Below are positions 34,956 to 43,800 of a stretch of 64,000 bases of DNA, one piece after another. The notes under the pieces were generated by a model. It ran no database searches. It was not told the origin of the DNA and saw only the letters and a program-made list of their open reading frames with translations. How positions within the stretch are numbered: position 1 is the first letter of the stretch; the number at the start of each line of letters is the position of its first letter. The stretch comes from SAR324 cluster bacterium (GTDB taxonomy: Bacteria; SAR324; NAC60-12): contig JANQJU010000050.1 of assembly GCA_028281495.1 (NCBI GenBank), forward strand, positions 57,922-121,921. The letters run 5' to 3'. The position numbers and the translations under genes were made by a program.

Positions 34956-35195
34956 TCTGCTTCATTCATTCCCCAAGCCGGTAGCGTTTTAGCCGACATC
35001 ACCGATTTGAGTACCTCAGTCTACCTTTATGATTTCAACCAGCCCATCACCTTGCTGGATCGACTGGAAACGGTGGTTCAAATCGCCATGATGAACCGGT
35101 TTGGAGTGAATGAATTGGACATTGAGCATCGATTAATTCTTTTAATTACCAAAAAGGGCTACACACCATTGTCTCTCTTCAATAAGCATCACTAA
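34956..35195 (+). pseudogene. Remnant 1 of the repeat-lipoprotein family (N-terminal domain)
   Basis: The frame translates to FIPQAGSVLADITDLSTSVY, then LYDFNQPITLLDRLETVVQI and AMMNRFGVNEL. This matches residues ~150-190 of the full-length protein at 36166 (FVPQTGRVSANITDLSTA and ARLETVAQIILMNRFGVNEL). There is no start codon, signal peptide or downstream repeat, and the frame runs out after GVNELD. A strong terminator follows at 35216. It is a fragment of a deleted paralogue. Confidence 0.8.
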
Positions 35196-35215
35196 TTGCC
35201 TTTGTACCTCCTCTC

Positions 35216-35262
35216 AACCCATCCGGTTTATATTACTTTTCTAAACCGGATGGGTTTCTTTT
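35216..35262 (+). terminator. Strong Rho-independent terminator after remnant 1
   Basis: A perfect 15-bp stem AACCCATCCGGTTTA (35216-35230), an 11-nt loop and TAAACCGGATGGGTT (35242-35256), followed by TCTTTT. Confidence 0.9.
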
Positions 35263-35418
35263 ATCTTAAAAAAGTCTCTCCAATGGAACTCTAATCAGCT
35301 CCAAAAAAATGCTCTTGTCGAAATAAGGATTCAATTTAAAAATCACCATTTCTTCATTATTTTTAAAAATTTTATTTCACAAAAAAAGACTTATAATTAA
35401 GAAAAAACACTTCAATAG

Positions 35419-35440
35419 GGTTGTCTATTCCAATGTAAGA
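35419..35440 (+). promoter_or_regulatory. Conserved upstream block of the lipoprotein family, copy 1
   Basis: A 22-bp block (GGTTGTCT...CCAATGTAAGA) matches 40541-40562 at 20 of 22 positions. It lies ~95 bp upstream of remnant 2, in otherwise divergent AT-rich DNA. Conservation next to both a decayed and an intact paralogue suggests a promoter or operator inherited with the gene unit. Confidence 0.5.
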
Positions 35441-35535
35441 AATGGATCATAATTCTAATATTATTCATCACTTTTTGATTTTATAGAAAAAAATAGAGAA
35501 TGTGACTTGTCGAAACCCTCAACGAATAGGTCCTT

Positions 35536-35612
35536 ATGCTTACAATAATAAAAAGGGACTTATTTGGATCTGTATTGGACTGATAATCACAGGATGTAGA
35601 CACTTCCAATAG
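35536..35612 (+). pseudogene. Remnant 2 of the repeat-lipoprotein family (signal peptide only)
   Basis: The frame GLIWICIGLIITGC matches the signal peptide and lipobox ALTWICIGFLITGC of the protein at 36166. The ATG at 35536 is out of frame with it (2 extra bases relative to the intact gene). A TAG at 35610-35612 ends it a few codons after the Cys. It sits between its own conserved upstream block and its own terminator, as a collapsed gene unit. Confidence 0.75.
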
Positions 35613-35718
35613 CCGTGTGCTCACAGTCGGGGGAGGATCTCTTTTACGTCTATAATAATAGCAAACAAACTTTTTACTTACATCGAGGCCTGTTGGCCTC
35701 TAAGCTTATCTCCTTCTT

Positions 35719-35767
35719 GCCCACCCGGTAGCTGCCTCTCGCTCACTGCCGGGTGGGTTCTCTTTGT
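35719..35767 (+). terminator. Terminator after remnant 2
   Basis: The stem CCCACCCGG (35720-35728) / CCGGGTGGG (35749-35757) is followed by TTCTCTTTG. The stem sequence CCCACCCG recurs in the terminator after the next full-length paralogue (40154-40200), which points to duplication of gene-plus-terminator units. Confidence 0.8.
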
Positions 35768-36165
35768 CAAAAAACTCCCTCAAGCAAACCTTCTCAAGAA
35801 ACCTTCTCAAGCAAATCTCCTCAAGCTTCTCTCAAAAGCCCCATTCTAAAGTCTCATTGATTCTCCTCAAGAAACTGAATTTTTGTTTAATCCTCCCTCA
35901 AAAAATCATCATACAATGCAAATAAATCATTTTTTTAATCAAATACATTAAGAAGAATTTAGACAAAATAAGTCGCTAATTTTTCTATATTTTTAATAAA
36001 AATTCACAAAAATTATCGATGATTTCAAATTACATAAAAATGCAAAAAACCATTGTCTTTTTTAAAAAGCAATTGCTCAAAAAAAAATAAAAAATTCTTT
36101 TTTTCTGAATGATTTAAAGGAAATACTCACTGATTTCTTTGTTTATTTTAAGCAAAAAGGTTCCT
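35768..36165. other. AT-rich leader region of the first large lipoprotein gene
   Basis: About 400 bp of very AT-rich DNA. At 35775-35875 there are short imperfect direct repeats of a CTCAAG(A/C)AA-like unit. No gene is visible. The promoter of the 36166 gene must lie here, but no single hexamer pair stands out. Confidence 0.45.
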
Positions 36166-39100
36166 ATGTTTCGGATTAAAAATGCACTTACTTGGATATG
36201 TATTGGTTTTTTAATCACTGGATGTGGAGGCGTTGAAGGTGAAGGTGAATCTTCTGGAGATTCTGATGATAACCCTGTTGCCGATAACGGAGGTACTGAC
36301 ACTCCTGGGGATGATGCAATTACTGTTGACCAGCCTGATAGTATCACGGGTCATTTTTCTATAGTAGATACCACATCGAGCAGTCGGACCAGTCGATTGG
36401 TTTCCAATACGACGGTACAACTCATCAACACTACCGGCGAAGTCGTGGCATCGGCAAGCACGGACGGTAATGGAAAATTCGAGTTTTCCAGTGTGCCGAC
36501 TCTCACAAGCGATGACATTCCGCTCCATTTGAGTGCTTCCAGCGGAGATCAAACCTATTTTGCTCCATTCGTTCCACAAACCGGTCGCGTGTCTGCCAAC
36601 ATCACCGACCTGAGCACCGCCGCCCAACTTTACGAACCCGCTCAACCCATCTCCACCTTAGCTCGACTGGAAACGGTGGCTCAGATCATCCTGATGAATC
36701 GGTTTGGAGTGAATGAGTTGGGAAATCCTAATGTGTCAACCGACACCTTTTTCACAGCTGATCTCAGTAGCAACGAGAGCTTTGCCAACATCCTGATCGA
36801 AGTGGCCAGCCAGAGTGGCGTGAATCTGCTGCAAGATGCCCCCACCGGTCAACCCTGGATGAGCAATGGTAATTTCGTCGATGCCTTAGCCTCGGCTTTG
36901 CAAAATGCGGACGACCCTTCCAGTGCATTGGCTGAAGTTTCGTCGCAACCGGGATCGTCTCGCTTTGCTGCCACTTTAACCGACATGGCCGAAGCGACCA
37001 CTGAAGAAGAAAGCGATCTCAACAAAGCGAATTTGATCGCGACGATTGAAGAAACGCTGGCCACCTTACAAACCCGGTTGCAGGAGCTGATTGACGAGTT
37101 GGCTCAAAACCCCGAGACGCCCAACGATAGTTCGATTACCGTGACGGCATTGGCCATCGATGGCGTGTCCGAATTGAATGAACAAAGTTCCACTAACTTC
37201 ACGGCCACTGTGATCTACAGCGATCAAACGTCGCAAACGGTCACCGTATCTTGGAAAATCATTGGTAACGGTGAGGCTGTGATCGATAGCACCGGAACGA
37301 TGATTGCCGGTGAAATCAACGCATCCACCACGATTACCCTAGAAGCCAGCTATGGCGGCAAAACGGCTACCAAAAACGTGTTGATCAAAGACACCGATGC
37401 CACTCTGGTGAGTATCGAAATCAAGGGCAATTCCACCATTCAAGAACAAGCCACCGGGCAATATACGGTCACCGCAACTTATGACGACGGCACGACACAA
37501 ACCGTACAGCCCACTTGGTCCGAAAATAGCGTGGATGCCGTGATCGACAGCACCGGAACCTTGCGTTCATTCGAGGTTGCTTCCGATAACATCGTGACCT
37601 TGACGGCCTCGTTCAACGGCAAAACCGCTACCAAAAATGTGTTGATTGAAAACCTGACAAAAGAAGTTCTCCTCCTTCAGATCAATGGTGTTTCTGAAAT
37701 GGATGAGCAAAGCACCTCAACGTTCTCCGTGATTGCCACTTACGACGACTTGAGCACCGCTACGATCAGCCCCTCCTGGAGTGTCAGTAGTGGCGGGTAT
37801 GCGATCATTGATAGCAGCGGAACCGTATTGGCCGGACAAGTGACCTCTTCTCAAGCCGTGACCTTGACCGCTTCGTTCAACGGCAAAACCGCCACCAAGG
37901 CCCTGTTGATTCGGAATTTGGATAAAACCGTCACTGGCCTTGCCATCAGTGGGAACACCAACGTGACCGAACAAAGTACTTCGACTTACTCGTCTACGGC
38001 GACTTATGAAGACGGTTCCACGGCCACCGTTAGCCCCTCGTGGAGTGTGGATGGCAGCGGTTTGGCTACCGTGGATTCTGGAGGCGTGGTCACTGTCGGC
38101 AGTGTGATCACTGACACCACCGTGACTTTGACGGCAAGCTTTGGGGGGAAAACCGCCACCAAAACGCTTTCCATTCAAAATCAAACCAAAACCGTGTTGA
38201 GCTTAGCAGTCAGTGGGACGGCTTCCCTAGATGAAGCGACCAGCACCACATTCACTGCTGTGGCAACTTTTGACGACAACACCAGCGAAACGGTCAGCCC
38301 TTCTTGGAGCGTGGATGGTAGTGGTTTGGCAACGATTGATTCGGCAGGGCTGTTGACCGCAGCAACGCTCGCTACCGACACCACCGTCACTGTGACGGCG
38401 GAATATAGTGGAAAAAGTGCGACCAAGACTGTGACCCTCAAAGATGTGAACACTCCCACAACCTACACCTTATCAACCGGGGTGACCGGACTGGGCACCC
38501 TCACTAGTAATCCCACAGGCATCGATTGTGGATCCGATTGTACTGAGGTCTTTCCAGAAAACCTCGCTGTGACTTTGACCGCAGCAGCGACAACCAATTA
38601 CTTTTTTACCGGCTGGTCGGGGGATTGTACTGGCACCGGAGATTGCGGTTTGGTGATGAGTTCCGATAAATCGGCCAATGCCACATTTGTCATTGCTTCG
38701 ACACTGCAAGTTGTCATTGCGGGAACGGGCACTGTCACCGACACAACCTACAATTCCAGTTGCACCGAAGACTGTACCATGACCTTACCTGCGGAAAGTA
38801 CGGTGTCACTTACCGCGACTCCTGGTTCGGGTTTCCACTTCAATGGCTGGTTCCAAGAATGTGCCGGTACGGGAACCTGTAGTTTCACACTAGCCAACAG
38901 CCTGACAGTCGATGCTGTCTTTTCGAGTTCCCAGGTGGAATTGACCAATATTGCAGACACTCTCAACACCTTCTTTGTTGGCCCCACCGGAATGGTGTTT
39001 GACAGCACGAATTCCAAAGTATTGACGGTCACATCACGGACTCCTTCTTTCACGCCGATCCTGTATCGATGTGATGTCGATGGCAGCAATTGTTCCACCA

Positions 39101-40023
39101 TCGATATTTCAGCCGGACAAAGCGGTGCGATTGAAGGAAGACGGGTCTTGTTGGACAGCACCAACTCGAAATTGTTGTTAGTGGCCGAGAACGTGGGCAA
39201 TTCCAGAAAACCCAGTCTGTTCCGCTGTGACTTGGATGGAAGCAATTGCACCCACACCGACATTTCAGCAGGACGTGGGACGAATTCTGGTTTGGGAGTC
39301 GATGCTGCTCTTGATACGGTCAACTCCAAGCTAGTGGCCGTGGCACGAGATGGTTCCAACTCCAATCGTTTGACCTTATTCCGCTGCGATGTGGATGGAA
39401 GCAATTGCACCAACACCGACATTTCCTTAGGCCTTTCCAGTTCGGTACCCCTTCAAGTGGTAGTGGACACCATCAATAGCAAACTGTTGACAACCTATCG
39501 TGTCACGAGCTCACAATTGGGACTGATACGGTGCGACCTGGATGGATCGAATTGCTCCTACACCGAACTGACCGCATCCGAAAGCTATGTTGCCTTTGCA
39601 CATCGGTCGCTACTCGATACCGCCAACGCAAAGCTGTTGAGTGTGTCTTGGCATACCAACAGTAGTGGTCTAGTCCGTCTTTCTCTATTGCGCTGTGACT
39701 TGGATGGAAGCAACTGCACCCACACCGACATTTCGGGCGGAAGCGTGAACCAGCTCGTGGCCCCTGATGCGGTTTTGGACCTGAATCGCTCGAAACTGAT
39801 CGTGAGCACCTATGGCAATACCACGAGAGCACCGGCTGTGGTGCAGTGCGATTTGGATGGAAGCAACTGCAATTACTCGGAGATCGGTGCGGGTTACACC
39901 CAAATCAGTTCCCGTATGCCGTTGGTCATTGACACGTCCAACAGCCGCTTGCTGACCGTGGGTGGATCCTTTTTAGCTACCAACCGTTTGTATCTCCATC
40001 GCCTTCCACTCAGCAGTCTGTAG
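36166..40023 (+). CDS. Large repeat lipoprotein A: conserved N-domain, Ig-like repeats, InlB-like repeats, propeller-like repeats
   Basis: 1285 residues from ATG 36166 (AAAAAGG 5 nt upstream; an in-frame TTG at 36139 is less likely). The lipobox LITGC (Cys ~20) is followed by an acidic/Ser linker. A family N-terminal domain comes next, a small beta domain (SRTSRLVSNTTVQLINTTGE) plus a helical part (ARLETVAQIILMNRFGVNEL). Five ~88-residue BIG2-like Ig repeats cover nt ~37140-38455, each with a DEQ-S-T start, a TVSPSWSVDGSG-like middle and an end like TASFNGKTATK. Two divergent-InlB-like repeats have GIDCGSDC and TGWSGDCTGTG. Six ~52-residue repeats with RCD(V/L)DGSNC and DSTNSKLLTV probably form a six-bladed YWTD-like propeller. 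It is most likely an outer-membrane-anchored adhesion or binding protein. The tandem Ig units are close in DNA sequence, so copy number may change by recombination. Confidence 0.85.
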   Translation: MFRIKNALTWICIGFLITGCGGVEGEGESSGDSDDNPVADNGGTDTPGDDAITVDQPDSITGHFSIVDTTSSSRTSRLVSNTTVQLINTTGEVVASASTDGNGKFEFSSVPTLTSDDIPLHLSASSGDQTYFAPFVPQTGRVSANITDLSTAAQLYEPAQPISTLARLETVAQIILMNRFGVNELGNPNVSTDTFFTADLSSNESFANILIEVASQSGVNLLQDAPTGQPWMSNGNFVDALASALQNADDPSSALAEVSSQPGSSRFAATLTDMAEATTEEESDLNKANLIATIEETLATLQTRLQELIDELAQNPETPNDSSITVTALAIDGVSELNEQSSTNFTATVIYSDQTSQTVTVSWKIIGNGEAVIDSTGTMIAGEINASTTITLEASYGGKTATKNVLIKDTDATLVSIEIKGNSTIQEQATGQYTVTATYDDGTTQTVQPTWSENSVDAVIDSTGTLRSFEVASDNIVTLTASFNGKTATKNVLIENLTKEVLLLQINGVSEMDEQSTSTFSVIATYDDLSTATISPSWSVSSGGYAIIDSSGTVLAGQVTSSQAVTLTASFNGKTATKALLIRNLDKTVTGLAISGNTNVTEQSTSTYSSTATYEDGSTATVSPSWSVDGSGLATVDSGGVVTVGSVITDTTVTLTASFGGKTATKTLSIQNQTKTVLSLAVSGTASLDEATSTTFTAVATFDDNTSETVSPSWSVDGSGLATIDSAGLLTAATLATDTTVTVTAEYSGKSATKTVTLKDVNTPTTYTLSTGVTGLGTLTSNPTGIDCGSDCTEVFPENLAVTLTAAATTNYFFTGWSGDCTGTGDCGLVMSSDKSANATFVIASTLQVVIAGTGTVTDTTYNSSCTEDCTMTLPAESTVSLTATPGSGFHFNGWFQECAGTGTCSFTLANSLTVDAVFSSSQVELTNIADTLNTFFVGPTGMVFDSTNSKVLTVTSRTPSFTPILYRCDVDGSNCSTIDISAGQSGAIEGRRVLLDSTNSKLLLVAENVGNSRKPSLFRCDLDGSNCTHTDISAGRGTNSGLGVDAALDTVNSKLVAVARDGSNSNRLTLFRCDVDGSNCTNTDISLGLSSSVPLQVVVDTINSKLLTTYRVTSSQLGLIRCDLDGSNCSYTELTASESYVAFAHRSLLDTANAKLLSVSWHTNSSGLVRLSLLRCDLDGSNCTHTDISGGSVNQLVAPDAVLDLNRSKLIVSTYGNTTRAPAVVQCDLDGSNCNYSEIGAGYTQISSRMPLVIDTSNSRLLTVGGSFLATNRLYLHRLPLSSL
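37135..38455 (+). repeat. Five tandem ~264-bp Ig-like (BIG2) coding repeats
   Basis: Unit starts are near 37141, 37398, 37660, 37923 and 38188. Shared segments such as GATCGACAGCACCGGAAC and TTCAACGGCAAAACCGC recur between units, and related units occur in the paralogue at 41916-43490. Confidence 0.8.
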
Positions 40024-40029
40024 CTCCTG

Positions 40030-40086
40030 CATCATCCCTCGAAAAAACTCATGCAAAATGTTTTTTTGGGGGATGATGTTTTTTTC
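40030..40086 (+). terminator. Candidate terminator directly after lipoprotein A
   Basis: CATCATCCC (40030-40038) pairs with GGGATGATG (40070-40078) across a ~31-nt loop, followed by eight T residues. The loop is long, so the second hairpin at 40154 may do most of the work. Confidence 0.55.
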
Positions 40087-40153
40087 CAAAATGGATACGG
40101 AAAGCTTGTCTCTATAAATGAGCATGATTGCTTTTATTTTAACCCTCCTGCTC

Positions 40154-40200
40154 ACCCACCCGGACCTAGCACCGCGCCCGCTAGCGGGTGGGTTTCCTCT
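40154..40200 (+). terminator. Second terminator after lipoprotein A
   Basis: CCCACCCG (40155-40162) pairs with CGGGTGGG (40185-40192), with an inner CTAGC/GCTAG stem, followed by TTTCCTCTTT. The outer stem matches that of the terminator after remnant 2. Confidence 0.75.
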
Positions 40201-40858
40201 TTCAGAAAAAATTTCTTTTTTTGATAACTTTCCTCAATCGCTCAACTGCATCGTTTCAAAGTTTCCCTCTTTCTCTAGGATTCCATGATTTAAAGTTCTT
40301 CCCCTCGACCTCTCACTTTATTCTCAAAAAGAATATCTAATAATTTTAAAAAAACTGACTTCTCAAAAAAACTGCTTTCAACACAATTTTTTTGCAGCCT
40401 CAAGAAATCGATCTTTTGCAGCTTAAAGCAATTAGTTTTTTTGTTTCAATCAATCGGTTTTTATAGTTTCAATCAATCATTTTTTCGTTTTTAAACAAGA
40501 TATAAAAATATGTTTGTATTTTTGAAAAAATATTGAATTTGGTTGTCTTTCCCAATGTAAGATCGAGAATCAAAAACTTAAAATTATTAAGATTTATTTG
40601 ATCTTTTCTGTTGATTGAACCTCATTCTAGGTCACATGGAATAAAATCAAATTTACCAGTTCTATAATTTATAGAATGGGTTCTATCATTTTAATCATTT
40701 GAGAAATAACTATACCATCTATGTAAACTCTCATTTAATGTCAATAATAATCAATATGTGGGCAATACCAACAAATAATTTAAAACGATAGTTAAACTAG
40801 ACTACACCTGCTAACCCTTGAAATACGTCCGGTACAACTTAAAAATCAGGAGGTCCTA
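40201..40858. other. AT-rich region upstream of lipoprotein B
   Basis: About 660 bp without a gene. It holds two GTTTCAATCAATC direct repeats (near 40444 and 40469) and the conserved block at 40541-40562. A promoter is expected but not resolved. Confidence 0.5.
40541..40562 (+). promoter_or_regulatory. Conserved upstream block of the lipoprotein family, copy 2
   Basis: It matches the block at 35419-35440 at 20 of 22 positions and lies ~300 bp upstream of lipoprotein B. Its distance from the start codon suggests a transcription-level element rather than a ribosome binding feature. Confidence 0.5.
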
Positions 40859-43800
40859 ATGTCACGTTGCATTGTCTATCTCAGTATTCTCTTTTTAATC
40901 GTTGGCTGTGGCGGCGGTAGTGGAGCCGGAGGCGGAGGCGAAAGCGACTCTGGCAGTTCCGACACCTTGGCCCCTACCGTGCAGCAACCCTCCACCGACA
41001 CGCCCACGACGGATTCCACGGTATCCAGCTCTCCTGATTCTTCAACAAACGAAACCGACACCTCTTCTCCAGACACTTCGGAAGAAACCGTGACCACAGA
41101 TATTGATAACCCTCTGATCATCATGGGCTACTTTGTAACATCAGAAACAGCAGATTCCTCCCGCACCAGCCGCATCGTGACCGAAACGGAAGTACAACTC
41201 CAAAACAAAGACGGTGAAGTCTTAGGCACCTCAACCACCGACATCTTTGGTCGATTTGATATTTTTGAATTCACTCCGTTCAATGAGGCGGATCTACCAG
41301 TTCAACTAGTCGCAACCGCCAATGGAGTCACCTACACTTCTCCAATCATCCCCTCTGATGGCCCGATGGTCGTTCAACTCAACGACTTCACTTCATCTGT
41401 TTCGGAATACGACAGCAGCACCCCCATCACCACGAGTGCTCGCTTGAATGCCATTGCTGAAATTCTAACGATCAAACTGTTTGGCGTGAACGAACTAGGA
41501 AACCCCAACGTCCCAGCAGAGACATTCCTCACTGGGGATTTTGAAAGCCCGAATAGTTTGGGCAATCTTCTCACCGAGGCGGCTGTCCAGAGTAGTGTGA
41601 ACTTTCGTGCTGCCGTCAATGGTTCCCAACCGTTGCTCAACCAAAGCAGCTATGTGGATGCCTTGACCACCGTTCTTCAAACGGTCTTGGACTCCGAAGT
41701 TGCCTTAGAGCCTTTGGCCGATCAAGCGGGTTCTTCCCAAGTCGTCAATCGTTTGACTCGGCTGTCTGTAGTCACCACTGATGAAGAAAAAGCATTAAAC
41801 CGTGATAATTTGATCACACTATTGAATGAAACCCTGAGCGCCGGACAGGAGCGCGCCAATTCACTCCAACAGCAATTGGCACAAAGCCCTGCCCAACCGA
41901 ATGCGGTTTCCTCCGTGCAAGCCGTATCTCTCGTGATCAATGGTGTGAGCAATATGGACGAACAAACCACGGCCGATTTCACTGCCACTGTGACCTATAG
42001 CGACCAAACACAACAAACCATCGAGCCGACTTGGGTTGTCTTGGGTAACGGTGAAGCCCTCGTGGATAGCAATGGAACCGTGACTGCCGGAGCCATCGAA
42101 TCCGACACTTCGGTCACATTGCGAGCTCACTATGGTGGCCTCAGCACCACACGCATTTTGACCATTCAAGACCGCAATGCCGCATTGGTCAGCTTGACCA
42201 TCGAAGGCAGTTCAACCATCACAGAGCAATCCACGGGGCAATACACCGTGACCGCCACCTATGACGATGGTTCGACCCGCACTGTGCAGCCCACATGGTC
42301 TGACAACAGCGTAGACGCCGTGATCGATAGCACCGGAACCCTGATCAGCTTTGGGGTTTCGTCCAGCACCATCGTGACCCTGACCGCAAGCTTCAATGGG
42401 CGCACCACGACCAAAAACATCTTGATCGAAGACCAAGATAAAGTGGTGGCCTTCTTAACCATCAATGGCGACACCCAAATCAATGAACAAAGCACCGCCA
42501 TCTACACGGCCACGGCGACCTACACGGATGGCAGTTCCGCAATCGTCAGTCCTTCTTGGAGTATCAGTAGTGGAGGAATTGCCATCGTGGATAGCGGCGG
42601 CACCGTCACGGCCGGAGAAGTCCTGAGCAGCTCGGCCACAACCCTGACGGCGACCTTCCAAGGAGTGAGTGCCACCAAGACGGTTTTTATCCAAAATCAA
42701 ACCAAAACCGTGGTGAGCTTAGCGATCAGTGGAGAGACGACCTTAGATGAACAAAGCACCGCCATTTACACCGTCACCGCCACATACAACGATGGCAGCA
42801 CAGCTGTGATTGCGCCTTCTTGGAGTGTGGATGGCAGCGGTCTGGCTGTGATCGATTCCGGGGGAACCCTGACTGCCGGAAGCGTGATTTCCGATACGAC
42901 TGTAACCCTGACCGCCAGCTTCAGTGGAAAAACAACGACAAAAACGGTCACGATCAACAATTTGGATAAAGCCACATTGAGTATCGCGGTGAGCGGCAAC
43001 ACCGTGATCGACGAAAACAGCACGGCCACTTACACGGCCACGGCCACGTTTGATGACAGCACGACTGCTGTAGTCAGTCCTTCTTGGACTTTAGAAGCCA
43101 GCGGCTTGGCCATCATTGATTCTGGAGGCACCTTGACCGCTGGTAATGTCACAACCGATACCACTGTCACGATTGTGGCCCAATATGGGGGCAAGAGTGC
43201 CACCAAAACAGTCAGCATCACCAATATTAGCAAGACCCTCACGGCCCTGACCATCAACGGCAGTGATACGGTCGATGAAGAAACGACCTCACAATATAGC
43301 GCCACTGCTTCTTACAGTGATGGCACGACCTCTGAAGTCAGCCCCATCTGGAGCTTGGATGGAGACAGTGCCACTCTCAGCGCCACCGGACTCTTAACGG
43401 CCAACACAGTCAATACCGACACCACGGTCACCATCACAGCCTCATTCAACGGCACAGATGCGACCAAAACGGTCACCATCCGAGATGCCACCCCCACTCA
43501 TCTATTGACCGTCAACTTATCGGGCACGGGCATTGTCACTAGCAACCCCAGTGGGATCGATTGTGGCAGTGATTGTATCGAGACATTTATCGAAGGCACG
43601 ACTGTGACCCTAACAGCGACCCCGCCAGCAGGCAGTATTTTTCAAGGTTGGTCAGGTGAGGGGTGTACCGGAACCGGAACTTGTACAGTCATCATGAGCG
43701 CAAGCCGAACAATAACCGCTTCCTTCCAAAGCGGACATCGGCTTGACGTACAAGTTTCGGGATCCGGTACCGTCACCAGTTCCCCGGCTGGAATCGACTG

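Noticed and set aside
38748..39422. Long leftward frames opposite lipoproteins A and B (also 43642-44154)
   Set aside because: Antisense of the repetitive propeller-coding regions; no start signals or domains.
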